From Hyphomonadaceae bacterium JAD_PAG50586_4 (lineage in GTDB: Bacteria; Pseudomonadota; Alphaproteobacteria; Caulobacterales; Aquidulcibacteraceae): a stretch of DNA of 64,000 nucleotides. Shown here piece by piece: positions 1 to 8,245 of this stretch. Both the position numbers and the translations under genes were made by a program. Each line of letters opens with the position of its first letter. The first letter of the stretch is position 1. The notes below the pieces were generated by a model. The model was given only the letters and a program-made list of their open reading frames with translations, was not told the origin of the DNA and did no database searches. Location of the stretch: positions 1,631,501 to 1,695,500 of the forward strand of contig CP096134.1 of NCBI GenBank assembly GCA_023242925.1, given 5' to 3'.

Positions 1-328
1 CGTCGTCGTCAACGAAATCGTCGAAATAGTCCGGGTGATTGGACTCAAATACGTACTCGCCTTCGTCGGCGAAGATGAAGCCTAATTCTTCGTCGGTCAG
101 GACGTGGATCACCGCGATCTGCGTTTCCTCGTCATCTTCTTCGCCCAGCGTGAACGCGAGGCGGCGTGAGGAGATTTTCTCGGCCAGGATTGGCGCCAGC
201 GCCTGCAGCGCCGCCAAATCGTCAAAGGCGTCTTCCTGGTTTAGCGACGATTCCAGGCGCTTGCGCGCGGCGTCCACTTCGGCGTCGAAACCCGACGTCG
301 GCGCAGCTGGCGGTTTTTTCGCGCTCAT
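1..328 (-). CDS. Acidic hypothetical protein (3' end outside window)
   Basis: The ATG at 326-328 overlaps the purQ stop as ATGA, so translation is probably coupled to purQ. About 109 residues are visible and the frame is open to the window edge. The N-terminus is Lys/Pro/Ala-rich ([13 protein letters not shown]). A short helical stretch follows, then a very acidic segment with EEDDEE and a run ending DDFVDDD. I recognise no domain. Position after purQ suggests co-expression with purine biosynthesis but gives no function. Codon use is GC3-rich like its neighbours. Confidence 0.75.
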   Translation of the reverse strand, partial: MSAKKPPAAPTSGFDAEVDAARKRLESSLNQEDAFDDLAALQALAPILAEKISSRRLAFTLGEEDDEETQIAVIHVLTDEELGFIFADEGEYVFESNHPDYFDDFVDDD

Positions 329-987
329 GCCGCTTCCATCAGGCTTTCGAACACGGCGCGCCCGCCAATACGGCCAAGCACTGGATCGGACGCGCGCTCC
401 GGGTGGGGCATCATGCCCATCACGTTGCCGCGATCATTGATGATGCCGGCAATGTCGCGCGCCGAGCCATTCGGGTTGTCGATGTAGCGGAACACAACGC
501 GGCCCTCGCCCTCGATGCGGTCGAGTGTGGCGTCGTCGGCGATGAAGCGGCCGTCGCCGTGCGCGATCGGAATCTCCGTCTCGCGGGTTTCACGGTAGGC
601 GCGCGTGAACGCTGTATTGCCGTTGTCGATCGCCAGCGGCACGTCCTTACAGGCAAACTTGAGCCCCGCATTACGACCCAGCGCGCCCGGCAATAGGCGC
701 GTTTCTGTGAGCACTTGGAAGCCATTGCAGATGCCCAGCACCAGGCCGCCGCGCTCCGCGTGTGTGATGACTTCGCGCATCACCGGACTTTTGGCCGCCA
801 TCGCGCCGGAGCGGAGGTAATCGCCATAGGAAAAACCGCCCGGCAAGACGACCAGATCGAGCCCTTCCGGCAAGGTCGTCTCCTTGTGCCACACCATGGA
901 AACGGGCTTGCCGGTGATGCGCTCCAGGGCGCGTGCGGCGTCGCGGTCGCAATTGGACCCCGGGAACACGATGACAGCTGATTTCAT
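325..987 (-). CDS. purQ: Phosphoribosylformylglycinamidine synthase subunit PurQ
   Basis: This is the glutaminase subunit of FGAM synthase, which releases ammonia from glutamine for the PurL-catalysed fourth step of cytoplasmic purine synthesis. At 220 residues it has normal family length. The class-I amidotransferase signs are an FPGSNCD start, the nucleophile Cys near residue 87 in GICNGFQ, and the His/Glu pair near the C-terminus in MMPHPER. The ATG lies at 985-987. Its usual partner purS lies about 3.7 kb away at 4678-4923 on the same strand, separated by unrelated genes, so the pur cluster is split here. The next gene overlaps its stop by four bases. Confidence 0.97.
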   Translation of the reverse strand: MKSAVIVFPGSNCDRDAARALERITGKPVSMVWHKETTLPEGLDLVVLPGGFSYGDYLRSGAMAAKSPVMREVITHAERGGLVLGICNGFQVLTETRLLPGALGRNAGLKFACKDVPLAIDNGNTAFTRAYRETRETEIPIAHGDGRFIADDATLDRIEGEGRVVFRYIDNPNGSARDIAGIINDRGNVMGMMPHPERASDPVLGRIGGRAVFESLMEAA

Positions 988-1112
988 GAGGGCTTCAATA
1001 AGCTGCGTCGCTGCGGTTTTAAAGGCGTAAGGGCGGCTTTGGACGGCTGGTTTGCGGTTCCGGTGGCTCAGTTTGCCGTGATTTTGGCCGTGGGCGTGGT
1101 AAGTGAGGGCCC

Positions 1113-1334
1113 ATGGGCACTTGGATTTTAATCGCCATCTTCGCCACCATCGCTGTCACGGCGGGCCTCGTCGCCATCCTGCAGCGCGCCAACGGCCAAG
1201 GGCCGCGCCGCCGAAATGATTCAGGCGATGGCGGCGCGGTCTACGTGGATGGCGGCTCGCGCCGCGATGCTGATTCCAATGATTCCGATGGCGGCTCGGA
1301 CGGCGGCGGTGATGGCGGCGGGGGCGGCGATTGA
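1113..1334 (+). CDS. Small membrane protein with Gly/Asp-rich tail
   Basis: This 73-residue product has one N-terminal membrane segment (about residues 3-22, [20 protein letters not shown]) followed by a hydrophilic tail of Gly, Asp and Ser that ends in GGGGGD. A GAGGG sequence sits just before the ATG. Small proteins with one membrane helix and a G/D-rich tail are common in Alphaproteobacteria, but I know no function. The gene stands alone between purQ (divergent) and the pstS-like gene. The low-complexity tail makes homology weak evidence, so the call rests on the start signal and the hydrophobic helix. Confidence 0.6.
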   Translation: MGTWILIAIFATIAVTAGLVAILQRANGQGPRRRNDSGDGGAVYVDGGSRRDADSNDSDGGSDGGGDGGGGGD

Positions 1335-1406
1335 ACGCGGTGACCGCAACGTAAGTGTCACAAAACCCAGTCAGAAGGGCGCATCGATTGAGCAAGGGAT
1401 TCTGAG

Positions 1407-2429
1407 ATGAAGAAGCGATTTTTCCTGACCGTAGCGTTCGCGGCCTGCGCAGCGGCGCTGACGGCCTGCGGCAGCGGCGACCAAACCGCGCCGGCCGGCG
1501 GTTCTTCATCGGAGTCTATCCAGGTCGACGGCTCGTCCACGGTCTTCCCGCTTTCGGAAGCTGCGGCCGAAGCCTTCACCGCCAGTCAGACAGGCGGCGC
1601 CCGCGTTACGGTCGGTGAAAGCGGCACTGGCGGCGGTTTCCGCAAATTCTGTCGCGGCGAAACGCAAGTGCAGGGCGCTTCCCGCCCGATCTTGGCTGAG
1701 GAAATGGCTGCATGCGCCGCCGCTGGCGTCGAGTATGTCGAAGTGCCGATCGCGTTCGACGGTCTCACTGTTGTTGTGCACCCATCAAATTCGGTGCGCG
1801 CGGTGACGATTGATGAATTGCGCCGCATCTGGGAGCCGGCTGCGGAGCGCACAGTCACGAATTGGCGCCAAGTGAATCCACGTTGGCCGGATATGGCGAT
1901 GCCGTTGTTTGGCGCCGGCACCGCGTCCGGCACGTTCGACTTTTTTACCGAAGCCGTGGTTGGTACGGCGAAGTCGTCGCGCACCGACTACACGCCAACG
2001 GAAGACGATAACGTCACGGTTCAAGGCGTTCTCGGCAACCCAGGCGGCATGGGCTATTTTGGCTACGCTTATTACGAGCAAAACCGCGAACGCCTCGCGG
2101 CGCTCTCCATCAACGGCGTATCGCCAAACCCGGAGACGATTGCGAACGGCACGTATCCGCTTGCGCGCCCCATCTTTGTTTACTTCAACGCCGAAGCGTT
2201 GCGTCGCCCGCAAGTGCGCCGCTTTGCGCAATATTTTGTCGCCAACGCGGGTCGCTTGGCGCCGGAAGTAGGCTACGTGGCGCTACCGGACGCGGCTTAC
2301 GCGACCTTTGCCGAGCGCGTGACCAACGCGACCGCCGGCACCGCCTTCGGCGGTCACCAAGAGGTTGGCGCGAGCATCGAAGAGGTGATCGCGCGTCCTC
2401 TCGTGAGCAGCGCACCCGCAGCCGAATAA
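1407..2429 (+). CDS. PstS-type phosphate-binding lipoprotein
   Basis: This is the periplasmic substrate-binding protein of the phosphate ABC transporter family. The 340-residue product starts with a lipoprotein signal peptide whose lipobox (ALTAC) places the lipidated Cys at residue 21. The mature part begins with the PstS signature QVDGSSTVFPLSEA and carries the phosphate-contacting loop ESGTGGGFRKFC near residue 75 and GAGTASGTFDFF further on. No pstC, pstA or pstB lies nearby, so it is an orphan binding protein of the PstS/SphX type, possibly serving a transporter encoded elsewhere or acting in phosphate sensing. A strong hairpin follows the stop. Confidence 0.93.
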   Translation: MKKRFFLTVAFAACAAALTACGSGDQTAPAGGSSSESIQVDGSSTVFPLSEAAAEAFTASQTGGARVTVGESGTGGGFRKFCRGETQVQGASRPILAEEMAACAAAGVEYVEVPIAFDGLTVVVHPSNSVRAVTIDELRRIWEPAAERTVTNWRQVNPRWPDMAMPLFGAGTASGTFDFFTEAVVGTAKSSRTDYTPTEDDNVTVQGVLGNPGGMGYFGYAYYEQNRERLAALSINGVSPNPETIANGTYPLARPIFVYFNAEALRRPQVRRFAQYFVANAGRLAPEVGYVALPDAAYATFAERVTNATAGTAFGGHQEVGASIEEVIARPLVSSAPAAE

Positions 2430-2442
2430 TTGCTTGCTTAAA

Positions 2443-2470
2443 CCGGGCGCTGCTGAAAAGCGGCGCCCGG
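2443..2470. terminator. Bidirectional hairpin between convergent genes
   Basis: CCGGGCGC (2443-2450) pairs perfectly with GCGCCCGG (2463-2470) across a 12-base loop. It lies between the end of the pstS-like gene and the end of the convergent phosphotransferase gene. There is no long T-run, so the termination strength is uncertain. Confidence 0.6.
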
Positions 2471-2481
2471 CGTTTGCGTAA

Positions 2482-3524
2482 CTAGATCAGCGCCAAACTA
2501 TCCAGATGCAGCGCTTGCCGCGCCGGGCGTTCGAACATCACGGCGAACATTTCATCGCCGCGCTCTGTCCGCTCCACGTTCATCGACGCAATGATCGCCA
2601 TGATGACGCCGGCGAACGCGTAGAGCCGATATTCGCGCCAGACTTCGTCTGCGTCCGCATCGGCGCCCAACGCCCGCAATTCATCGACATAGAAGCGCAC
2701 AAGCCGCACCTCCTCGCGTGCGCGTACGTCGGCGTCGGCAATACTCGTACCGATCAGATACGCGACGTCCGAAGCACCAGCGCCCAGGCCGAGCGTCTGC
2801 CAATCCACCACGTGTGCTGCGCCATCCGGCGCGAATAGGATATTGTCGATGCGCAGGTCGCGGTGTTGGATCGTGCGCGCTTTCGGCGTCGCTTCGAAAT
2901 AGTCGCCGGTGCGTGCGATGAGTTCGCCGCCAAGGTCCAAAGGTCAGGCGCAATCCGCGCCGCGTAGCGTTCGCGGAATTGCGCATAGAGCGGCGCCAGC
3001 ATCTGACGGATCATCGCATCGACTTGCGGCTTCGGCGCCAGCCAAGCGATGTCGTCCAGCCGCGCGTCGCCCCAATAGGGCGCATGCAGCCGCGCGGCTT
3101 GCTTCAACGCCGCCTCGATCTGCGCGACCGATGCGCCAGCAAGCTGGTCGCCCTGCTGCGCGGGCGCCAAGTCCTGCAACAGCAACACGAACTCGCTCTC
3201 GTCTGCGTTCGCTTCGAGATGCAGACATTTCGGGCAAGCGACGCCAACCTTCTCCGCCAGTTCGCGATACCATCCCAATTCCAGCGCGTACGAACCAAGT
3301 GCGGCCGCAATCGCGCGCGTGCCGGGATCGGCGGAGGGGCATTTGGCGACGATCGAAGCGGGGCCTTCGCCCGCTTTCCAATCGAGCTTCAGGCGAAAGC
3401 TCAAACTCATCTGCCCTGTGCCAATCGATTTGGCGCTGAACCCCATAAGCGAACCGGCTGGCGCGGCAAGTTTTTGTTCGAGCCAGGCATTGGTGAAAGT
3501 GTCGGGATGCGAGGGCGTGCTCAT
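2482..3524 (-). CDS. Phosphotransferase (aminoglycoside/ecdysteroid-kinase-like), frameshifted
   Basis: Read through one apparent missing base near 2933 (minus strand TTGGCGGCG, probably TTGGGCGGCG), this gives about 347 residues, normal for APH/EcKinase-like small-molecule kinases. The N-lobe is residues 1-190. The C-lobe carries the Brenner motif HRDLRIDNILF and the metal-binding Asp in VVDWQT. The substrate is unknown; related proteins phosphorylate hydroxylated small molecules. The ATG at 3522-3524 overlaps the stop of the upstream gene by four bases, so the two are probably co-translated. Both halves keep intact motifs, so I favour a sequencing or assembly indel over a true pseudogene. 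Confidence 0.8.
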
Positions 3525-4603
3525 GGCGCGCCATCCAACATGCTGGTGAAGCCGCTCGGTGCGTGCGGGCCAATCAGGAATTGCTCCAACACGCCCGCGC
3601 CGGAATAGCTCTTGGCGCCGTCTGTGAGGGTTGCGCGCGCGAGCGCTTGGATATGGATCTGTCCCGGCGCGCTGTCATCAACGTCGGTCGTGTCGATGAC
3701 ATCATAGGCGGTTTCGAACGCGCCATGATCGCGGCCATGCCCCCAAGTGGGATGCGTGTAGCCAAGGCCGCTCATATAAAAATGCTCGCCGGTCGGCTCT
3801 ATGCTCAGCTCCGGCCCATTTGCGGCCAGGCGCACCCGCGTCCTCTTTAAACGTCGCGAGCCGGGGCGGTAGATCTGCTCGGTCTGCGGCGCCTCGAATT
3901 CTGTGCGCGATGCGCCGAACACATCGACTACGCCGCGCCTATTCCACGCACGTCCAACCTCATCATCGTTCGTATGAAAGAACACCGCGCGGTCGCCAAA
4001 ATTGAACGGCGCCCAGAGCCAGAAGAATTGAAACGGCGCAGGCGCAGGTTGTGAGTCCGCTGCGCCCACGGGCCGAATGCCCCAGGAGCGATCGCGCGTG
4101 CCGAGCGCGCCGGCGACATCAAGTTTCCGCCCCTTCAGCGAAAGTTCGCCGCTCCAGGCTCCGTTCTGCGTCATGCGCGTATAATCCATGAACATGCGTG
4201 GGCCGACGCGGCGGGTGAAGCGCGGCTCCTCGATTGGCCGATGGCGGGCGTCGAACACCAAGTCCGCGCGTACGCCGCCGTCATTGTCGGTCACGCGCAG
4301 GCCGAGCTTCTGTAGCGGCTCGATCACGCGCACTTCGATCGGCCCGACGCGTAAATCCATGCGCTCGCTGTTCAGCCGTCGCGACGCGCGAACGTTGTGT
4401 TGCTTACCATCCACCAGCAGGCAGAACGCAGCGTCGATCACATCGAGATGCGGATAAACACCCAGTGCGGCCGCGAAGAACACCGACCCGTCGGCGCTAT
4501 AGCCGTTGAAAAAATACCGATCGTAAAAATTGCGATCGCTACCGGAGAACGCGACGGGCTCCGGGCTCTGGTGGATCGGATAATCGTCACCCCAGGTCAG
4601 CAT
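3521..4603 (-). CDS. Uncharacterised protein coupled to phosphotransferase
   Basis: The 360-residue protein has no signal peptide or membrane segment and is rich in aromatic residues and alternating beta-like segments (FFWLWAPFNFGDRAVFF, HFYMSGLGYTHPTWGHG). I do not recognise a named family with certainty. The overall look, with repeated beta segments and WGHG/DRSWG motifs, recalls the CrtC/AttH lipocalin-like proteins that often sit beside phosphotransferase genes, but this is a weak structural guess. Its stop overlaps the start of the phosphotransferase (ATGA), and both sit between purS and pstS. The pair may form a small pathway on a lipid or terpenoid substrate. Confidence 0.75.
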   Translation of the reverse strand: MLTWGDDYPIHQSPEPVAFSGSDRNFYDRYFFNGYSADGSVFFAAALGVYPHLDVIDAAFCLLVDGKQHNVRASRRLNSERMDLRVGPIEVRVIEPLQKLGLRVTDNDGGVRADLVFDARHRPIEEPRFTRRVGPRMFMDYTRMTQNGAWSGELSLKGRKLDVAGALGTRDRSWGIRPVGAADSQPAPAPFQFFWLWAPFNFGDRAVFFHTNDDEVGRAWNRRGVVDVFGASRTEFEAPQTEQIYRPGSRRLKRTRVRLAANGPELSIEPTGEHFYMSGLGYTHPTWGHGRDHGAFETAYDVIDTTDVDDSAPGQIHIQALARATLTDGAKSYSGAGVLEQFLIGPHAPSGFTSMLDGAP

Positions 4604-4677
4604 TGGCGTTTCCTCTTATATTTTGAGGAAAGCCTAATGCAGCGCTAGACGCTTACAAGGATGACGTGGCGCGATGC

Positions 4678-4923
4678 TTAGCGCGCGATTTCCACGCGGT
4701 AGCTTTCGATCACGGTGTTGGCGAGTAGCTTTTCGCACATCTCGCGCACTTGGGCTTCGGCGGTGGCGGGGTCGAGGTCGCCGTCGAGTTCGATCTCGAT
4801 GCGCTTGCCGACGCGGGCGTCGTGCACGCCGCCAAAACCCAATTCCTTCAGCGCGCCGGCGACGGCCTTGCCTTGCACGTCCAGCACACCCGGCTTCAGG
4901 CCGACGGTGACGATCGCTTTCAT
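4678..4923 (-). CDS. purS: Phosphoribosylformylglycinamidine synthase subunit PurS
   Basis: This 81-residue small subunit bridges PurL and PurQ in the FGAM synthase complex. The start at 4921-4923 is preceded by AGGGGGACTAGT, and the product opens MKAIVTVGLKPGVLDVQGKA, a typical PurS beginning. It continues with the conserved GFGGVHDARVGKRIEIELD segment. A longer in-frame start upstream lacks a ribosome binding site and conserved residues. It follows purC by 70 bases on the same strand. Its usual downstream partner purQ is displaced to 325-987. Confidence 0.95.
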   Translation of the reverse strand: MKAIVTVGLKPGVLDVQGKAVAGALKELGFGGVHDARVGKRIEIELDGDLDPATAEAQVREMCEKLLANTVIESYRVEIAR

Positions 4924-4993
4924 ACTAGTCCCCCTAGCACCACTCTCGCCGGCATAACAAACCGGCGAGGTGGGCTCGTTCAATTCTTCAAAC

Positions 4994-5745
4994 TCAGTGG
5001 ACACTCTCGCCGCCAGCAGCCTGCTGTTTCACGATGCCCAAGCGGCGCGCCACTTCGACGTACGCCTCGGTGACGTTGCCGAGATCGCGGCGGAAGCGGT
5101 CTTTGTCCATTTTCTCGTTGGTCTGTACGTCCCAGAGGCGCGCGCTGTCTGGGCTGATTTCGTCAGCCACCACGGTGCGCACCATGTCGCCTTCGTAGAG
5201 GCGGCCGAACTCAAGCTTGAAATCCACGAGCTTGATGCCGACGGCGCCGAACATGCCGAAGAGATAATCGTTGATGCGCAGCGTCAGCGCCATGAGATCG
5301 TCGATCTCTTGGGTGCTCGCCCAATTGAACGCCGTGATGTGCTCTTCGGCCACCATCGGATCGCCGAGCTCGTCCTTTTTGTAATAGAATTCGATGATCG
5401 AGCGCGGCAGCGGCGTGCCTTCCTCGATGCCGAGGCGCGTCGAGAGCGAACCGGCCGCCACGTTGCGGCAGACGACTTCAAGCGGGATAATCTCAACGTC
5501 GCGCACCAGCTGTTCGCGCATGTTGAGCGTCTTGATGTAGTGGGTGGGCACGCCGATCGCGTTCAGGTTCTGCATGATGAACCCGGAGATCTGGTTGTTG
5601 ATGACGCCCTTGCCTTCGAGGATCGCTTTTTCTGCGCGTTGAAGGCGGTCGCGTCGTCTTTGAAATATTGGATCAAGGTCCCCGGCTCGGGGCCCTCGAA
5701 CAGAATTTTGGCTTTACCTTCGTAGATCTTCTTGCGACGGGACAT
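4994..5745 (-). CDS. purC: SAICAR synthase PurC, frameshifted
   Basis: This is phosphoribosylaminoimidazole-succinocarboxamide synthase, which joins aspartate to CAIR using ATP. About 250 residues result once a missing base near 5625 is restored (minus strand CAGAAAAAGCGATC, expected AAAAAGGCG). The N-terminal part has [13 protein letters not shown] and the ATP-site region. After the break the frame resumes with the expected [14 protein letters not shown] and later [15 protein letters not shown]. Both parts are fully family-like and the enzyme is essential for prototrophy, so the break is probably a sequence error. It heads the purC-purS pair. Confidence 0.92.
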
Positions 5746-5939
5746 ATGCGCGCCCTCCTGAGGCGGTAACCGGATATTGCCGGAAATGCCTCCAAGGCCT
5801 GCGGAATCGCCCGCCAGCCTCTAAAGTCCAGAACTTAAGGGTAAAGCGGGCGCCCACAATTGGCGCAGGCGCCCAGATGCGGTTGATTGGCTGCGCTAGG
5901 CTCACTATTCATGCCACGAACCACCCTGAAAGGCGGAAA

Positions 5940-6263
5940 ATGAGCCAATTCAACGATCGTGAGCGCGCTGAAGAGAAGAAGTTCCAGCTCGACGCGGAGC
6001 AGGAATTTAAAGCGCAAGCCCGCCGGGCCAAGATCGTCGGCCTATGGACGGCCAATCTGATCGGCCTCTCCGGCGAAGAGGCGGACGCCTACGCCAAGTC
6101 CGTCGTCATGGCTGACCTTGAGGAAGCCGGCGTGGAAGACCTTTTCCGCAAGATCCGCGCGGACCTCGACTTGCACGCGGTCCAGCTCTCGGACCACCAG
6201 GTCCGCGCCAAGATGGAAGAGGCGTTGAACGAAGCGCGCGCATCGGTGAAAGCCGGGCAGTGA
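5940..6263 (+). CDS. ATP synthase inhibitor subunit zeta (DUF1476)
   Basis: Zeta is the alphaproteobacterial inhibitor of F1-ATPase, blocking ATP hydrolysis. The 107-residue product starts MSQFNDRERAEEKKFQLDAE, the hallmark inhibitory N-terminus, and continues with a four-helix segment containing RNKKVGLW-like RAKIVGLWTA and MADLEEAG. The start at 5940 follows AAAGGCGG. A longer frame from 5877 has no conserved sequence. The stop overlaps the next gene as GTGA, so a DUF983 protein is probably co-translated. The family is largely confined to Alphaproteobacteria, which supports the taxonomic reading. Confidence 0.94.
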   Translation: MSQFNDRERAEEKKFQLDAEQEFKAQARRAKIVGLWTANLIGLSGEEADAYAKSVVMADLEEAGVEDLFRKIRADLDLHAVQLSDHQVRAKMEEALNEARASVKAGQ

Positions 6264-6625
6264 GCGCTGAGGTAGGGCGGGCTTCCGTCCTGCTCACGTT
6301 CTGGCGGGGCGTGCGTTTGCGCTGCCCCGCATGCGGTGCGCGCACCTTGTTTCGCGCTTACCTCAAACTCAACGAGACCTGTCCTGCGTGCGCGGCAGAT
6401 TTTTCGCGCTCGGAAACGGCGGACGTCGCGCCGTATGTGACGGTGATGCTGATTGGTCTGATCGGCATGCCGCCGATCCTGGCGCTGGCGATGCACGCGG
6501 GCGAGTATGCCGAGCTGATGCTCGCGCCGGCTTTGCTGTTTGCTTTGGTGCTCGCGCTGGTCTTGCTGCCGCGCGTGAAGGGCGTTCTCGCCGCGCTGTT
6601 GTGGCGCGCGCGGCGAGAAATGTAA
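6260..6625 (+). CDS. DUF983 family zinc-ribbon membrane protein
   Basis: The 121-residue product has an N-terminal zinc-ribbon (RCPACGARTLF and ETCPACAADF, four cysteines near residues 22-45) followed by two hydrophobic helices (about 58-80 and 87-108). This is the layout of DUF983 proteins, found in many Alphaproteobacteria near cytochrome oxidase or respiratory genes; their function is unknown. The GTG at 6260-6262 overlaps the stop of the zeta-subunit gene by four bases, which fixes the start and suggests coupling to a bioenergetic gene. Confidence 0.88.
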   Translation: MSAEVGRASVLLTFWRGVRLRCPACGARTLFRAYLKLNETCPACAADFSRSETADVAPYVTVMLIGLIGMPPILALAMHAGEYAELMLAPALLFALVLALVLLPRVKGVLAALLWRARREM

Positions 6626-6627
6626 CC

Positions 6628-6813
6628 TTAGGGGGTCAGGTGCCCGATCGTGTAATTCACGATCCGATCGGCGTCCTTGAACACTTCGCTGAGATCGACC
6701 TTTGAGTCGCGCTTGTGGACATGCGCTGTCAGCGCTTGTTCAAAAGCAAAGCGGCGCAGGTCCAGCATGACCTCTTCGTCCCATTCGTCGTTGTCCGGCT
6801 CAAATTCGCTCAT
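6628..6813 (-). CDS. Small acidic hypothetical protein
   Basis: A 61-residue protein starts MSEFEPDNDEWDEEVMLDLR. The ATG at 6811-6813 follows AAGGGGATGGGCG, a good ribosome binding site. The N-terminal third is strongly acidic and the rest looks helical (FAFEQALTAHVHK, EVFKDADRIVNYT). No domain is recognised. It converges on the DUF983 gene with two bases between stops, and lies just downstream of purB on the same strand, so it may share the purB transcript. Confidence 0.72.
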   Translation of the reverse strand: MSEFEPDNDEWDEEVMLDLRRFAFEQALTAHVHKRDSKVDLSEVFKDADRIVNYTIGHLTP

Positions 6814-6907
6814 CGCCCATCCCCTTCTGGAATCTGGATGGCCAAGGCTTCCAATGCTTCGCGCTATCGCGCAAGGCTGGAAAGGGAGCGTTGAAACCTC
6901 GAAACGA

Positions 6908-8214
6908 TCAGCCGAAGACGCGCTGGAAGATCGTATCGACGCGCGAGAAGTGGTGTGCGTCGTCAAAGCAGCTCTCGATCGTTTTTGTATCGAGCTTGGC
7001 GGTGACGTCGGCGTCGCCCTTCAAGCGATCGATCAACGATGTCGCGGCGCGCGGCGGGGGCTTTGCCACACGGCCATCGCATTGCGCTGCACGAGCCGAT
7101 AGGCGTCTTCGCGGCTGACACCTTCTTGCGTCAACGCCAACACGACGCGCTGCGAATTATGCAGGCCGCCGAGGAGCGCCAGATTGTGCGCCATGTTCTC
7201 TGGATAGACGACGAGTTTCTCGATCACCATCGCCATGCGGTGTAGTGCGAAATCGAGATGGATGGTGGCGTCCGGGCCAATACCGCGCTCGACCGATGAG
7301 TGGGAAATATCGCGCTCATGCCAAAGCGCTACGTTCTCCATCGCCGGCGTCACGGCGCTGCGCACGAGGCGCGCAAGGCCGCAGAGATTTTCCGTCAACA
7401 CCGGGTTGCGCTTGTGCGGCATCGCCGACGAGCCTTTTTGCCCCGGCTCGAAGAATTCCTCCGCTTCCAGCACTTCAGTGCGCTGTAAGTGGCGCACTTC
7501 GGTGGCGAGGCGCTCGATGCCGGCGGCGACAACGCCGAGTGCGGCGAAGAACGCCGCATGGCGATCGCGCGGGATCACCTGTGTGGACACAGGCTCGATC
7601 GCGAGGCCCAGCTTTTGGGCCACATAGGCCTCAACGCGCGGATCGATCTGCGCGAAGGTGCCGACGGCGCCAGAGATCGCACAGGTGGCGATTTCCTTCT
7701 TCGCCGCCTTCAAGCGTTCCAGATTGCGCGCGAATTCGGCGTAGTGGCCGGCGAGCTTCAAACCGAACGTCGTGGGCTCGGCATGGATGCCGTGAGAGCG
7801 ACCGATCGTCGGCGTCATCTTGTGTTCGTAAGCGCGCTTCTTCAGCGCCGCCATCACGCGCTCGCAGCCCGCGATCAACAGATCGCTCGCGCGCGCCAGT
7901 TGCACGGCCAAGCAGGTGTCGAGCACGTCGCTTGACGTCATGCCTTGGTGGGCAAAGCGCGATTCCGGCCCGACGTGTTCGGCGACGCTGGTGAGGAACG
8001 CGATCACGTCGTGCTTTACCTCGCGCTCGATCTCGTCGATGCGCGCGACGTCGAATTTGCCCTTGGCGCGGTATTCGTCCGCCGCGCTCTTTGGGATGGC
8101 GCCGAGTTCGGCCATCGCCTCCATGGCGAGGGTTTCGATCTCGAGCCAGATGCCATAACGGCTCTCTGGCTCCCAAATGGCGACCATGTCGGGGCGGGCG
8201 TAACGTGGAATCAT
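6908..8214 (-). CDS. purB: Adenylosuccinate lyase PurB, frameshifted near C-terminus
   Basis: This enzyme splits SAICAR and adenylosuccinate in purine synthesis. The first 385 residues are intact: MIPRYARPDMVAIW start, TSSDVLDTC, the catalytic His region GRSHGIHAEPTTFG and the signature loop GSSAMPHKRNPVLTEN. Near 7060 one base appears missing from a C run (minus strand). Restoring it continues with ATSLIDRLKGDADVTAKL and ends VDTIFQRVFG at 6908, the normal C-terminus, for about 435 residues. Without repair the protein would end at 7033 and lose about 45 residues. I read this as a sequencing indel. Confidence 0.95.
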
Positions 8215-8245
8215 GGGCGCCTTCTAGCGTCCAAGCGCTGTCGCG

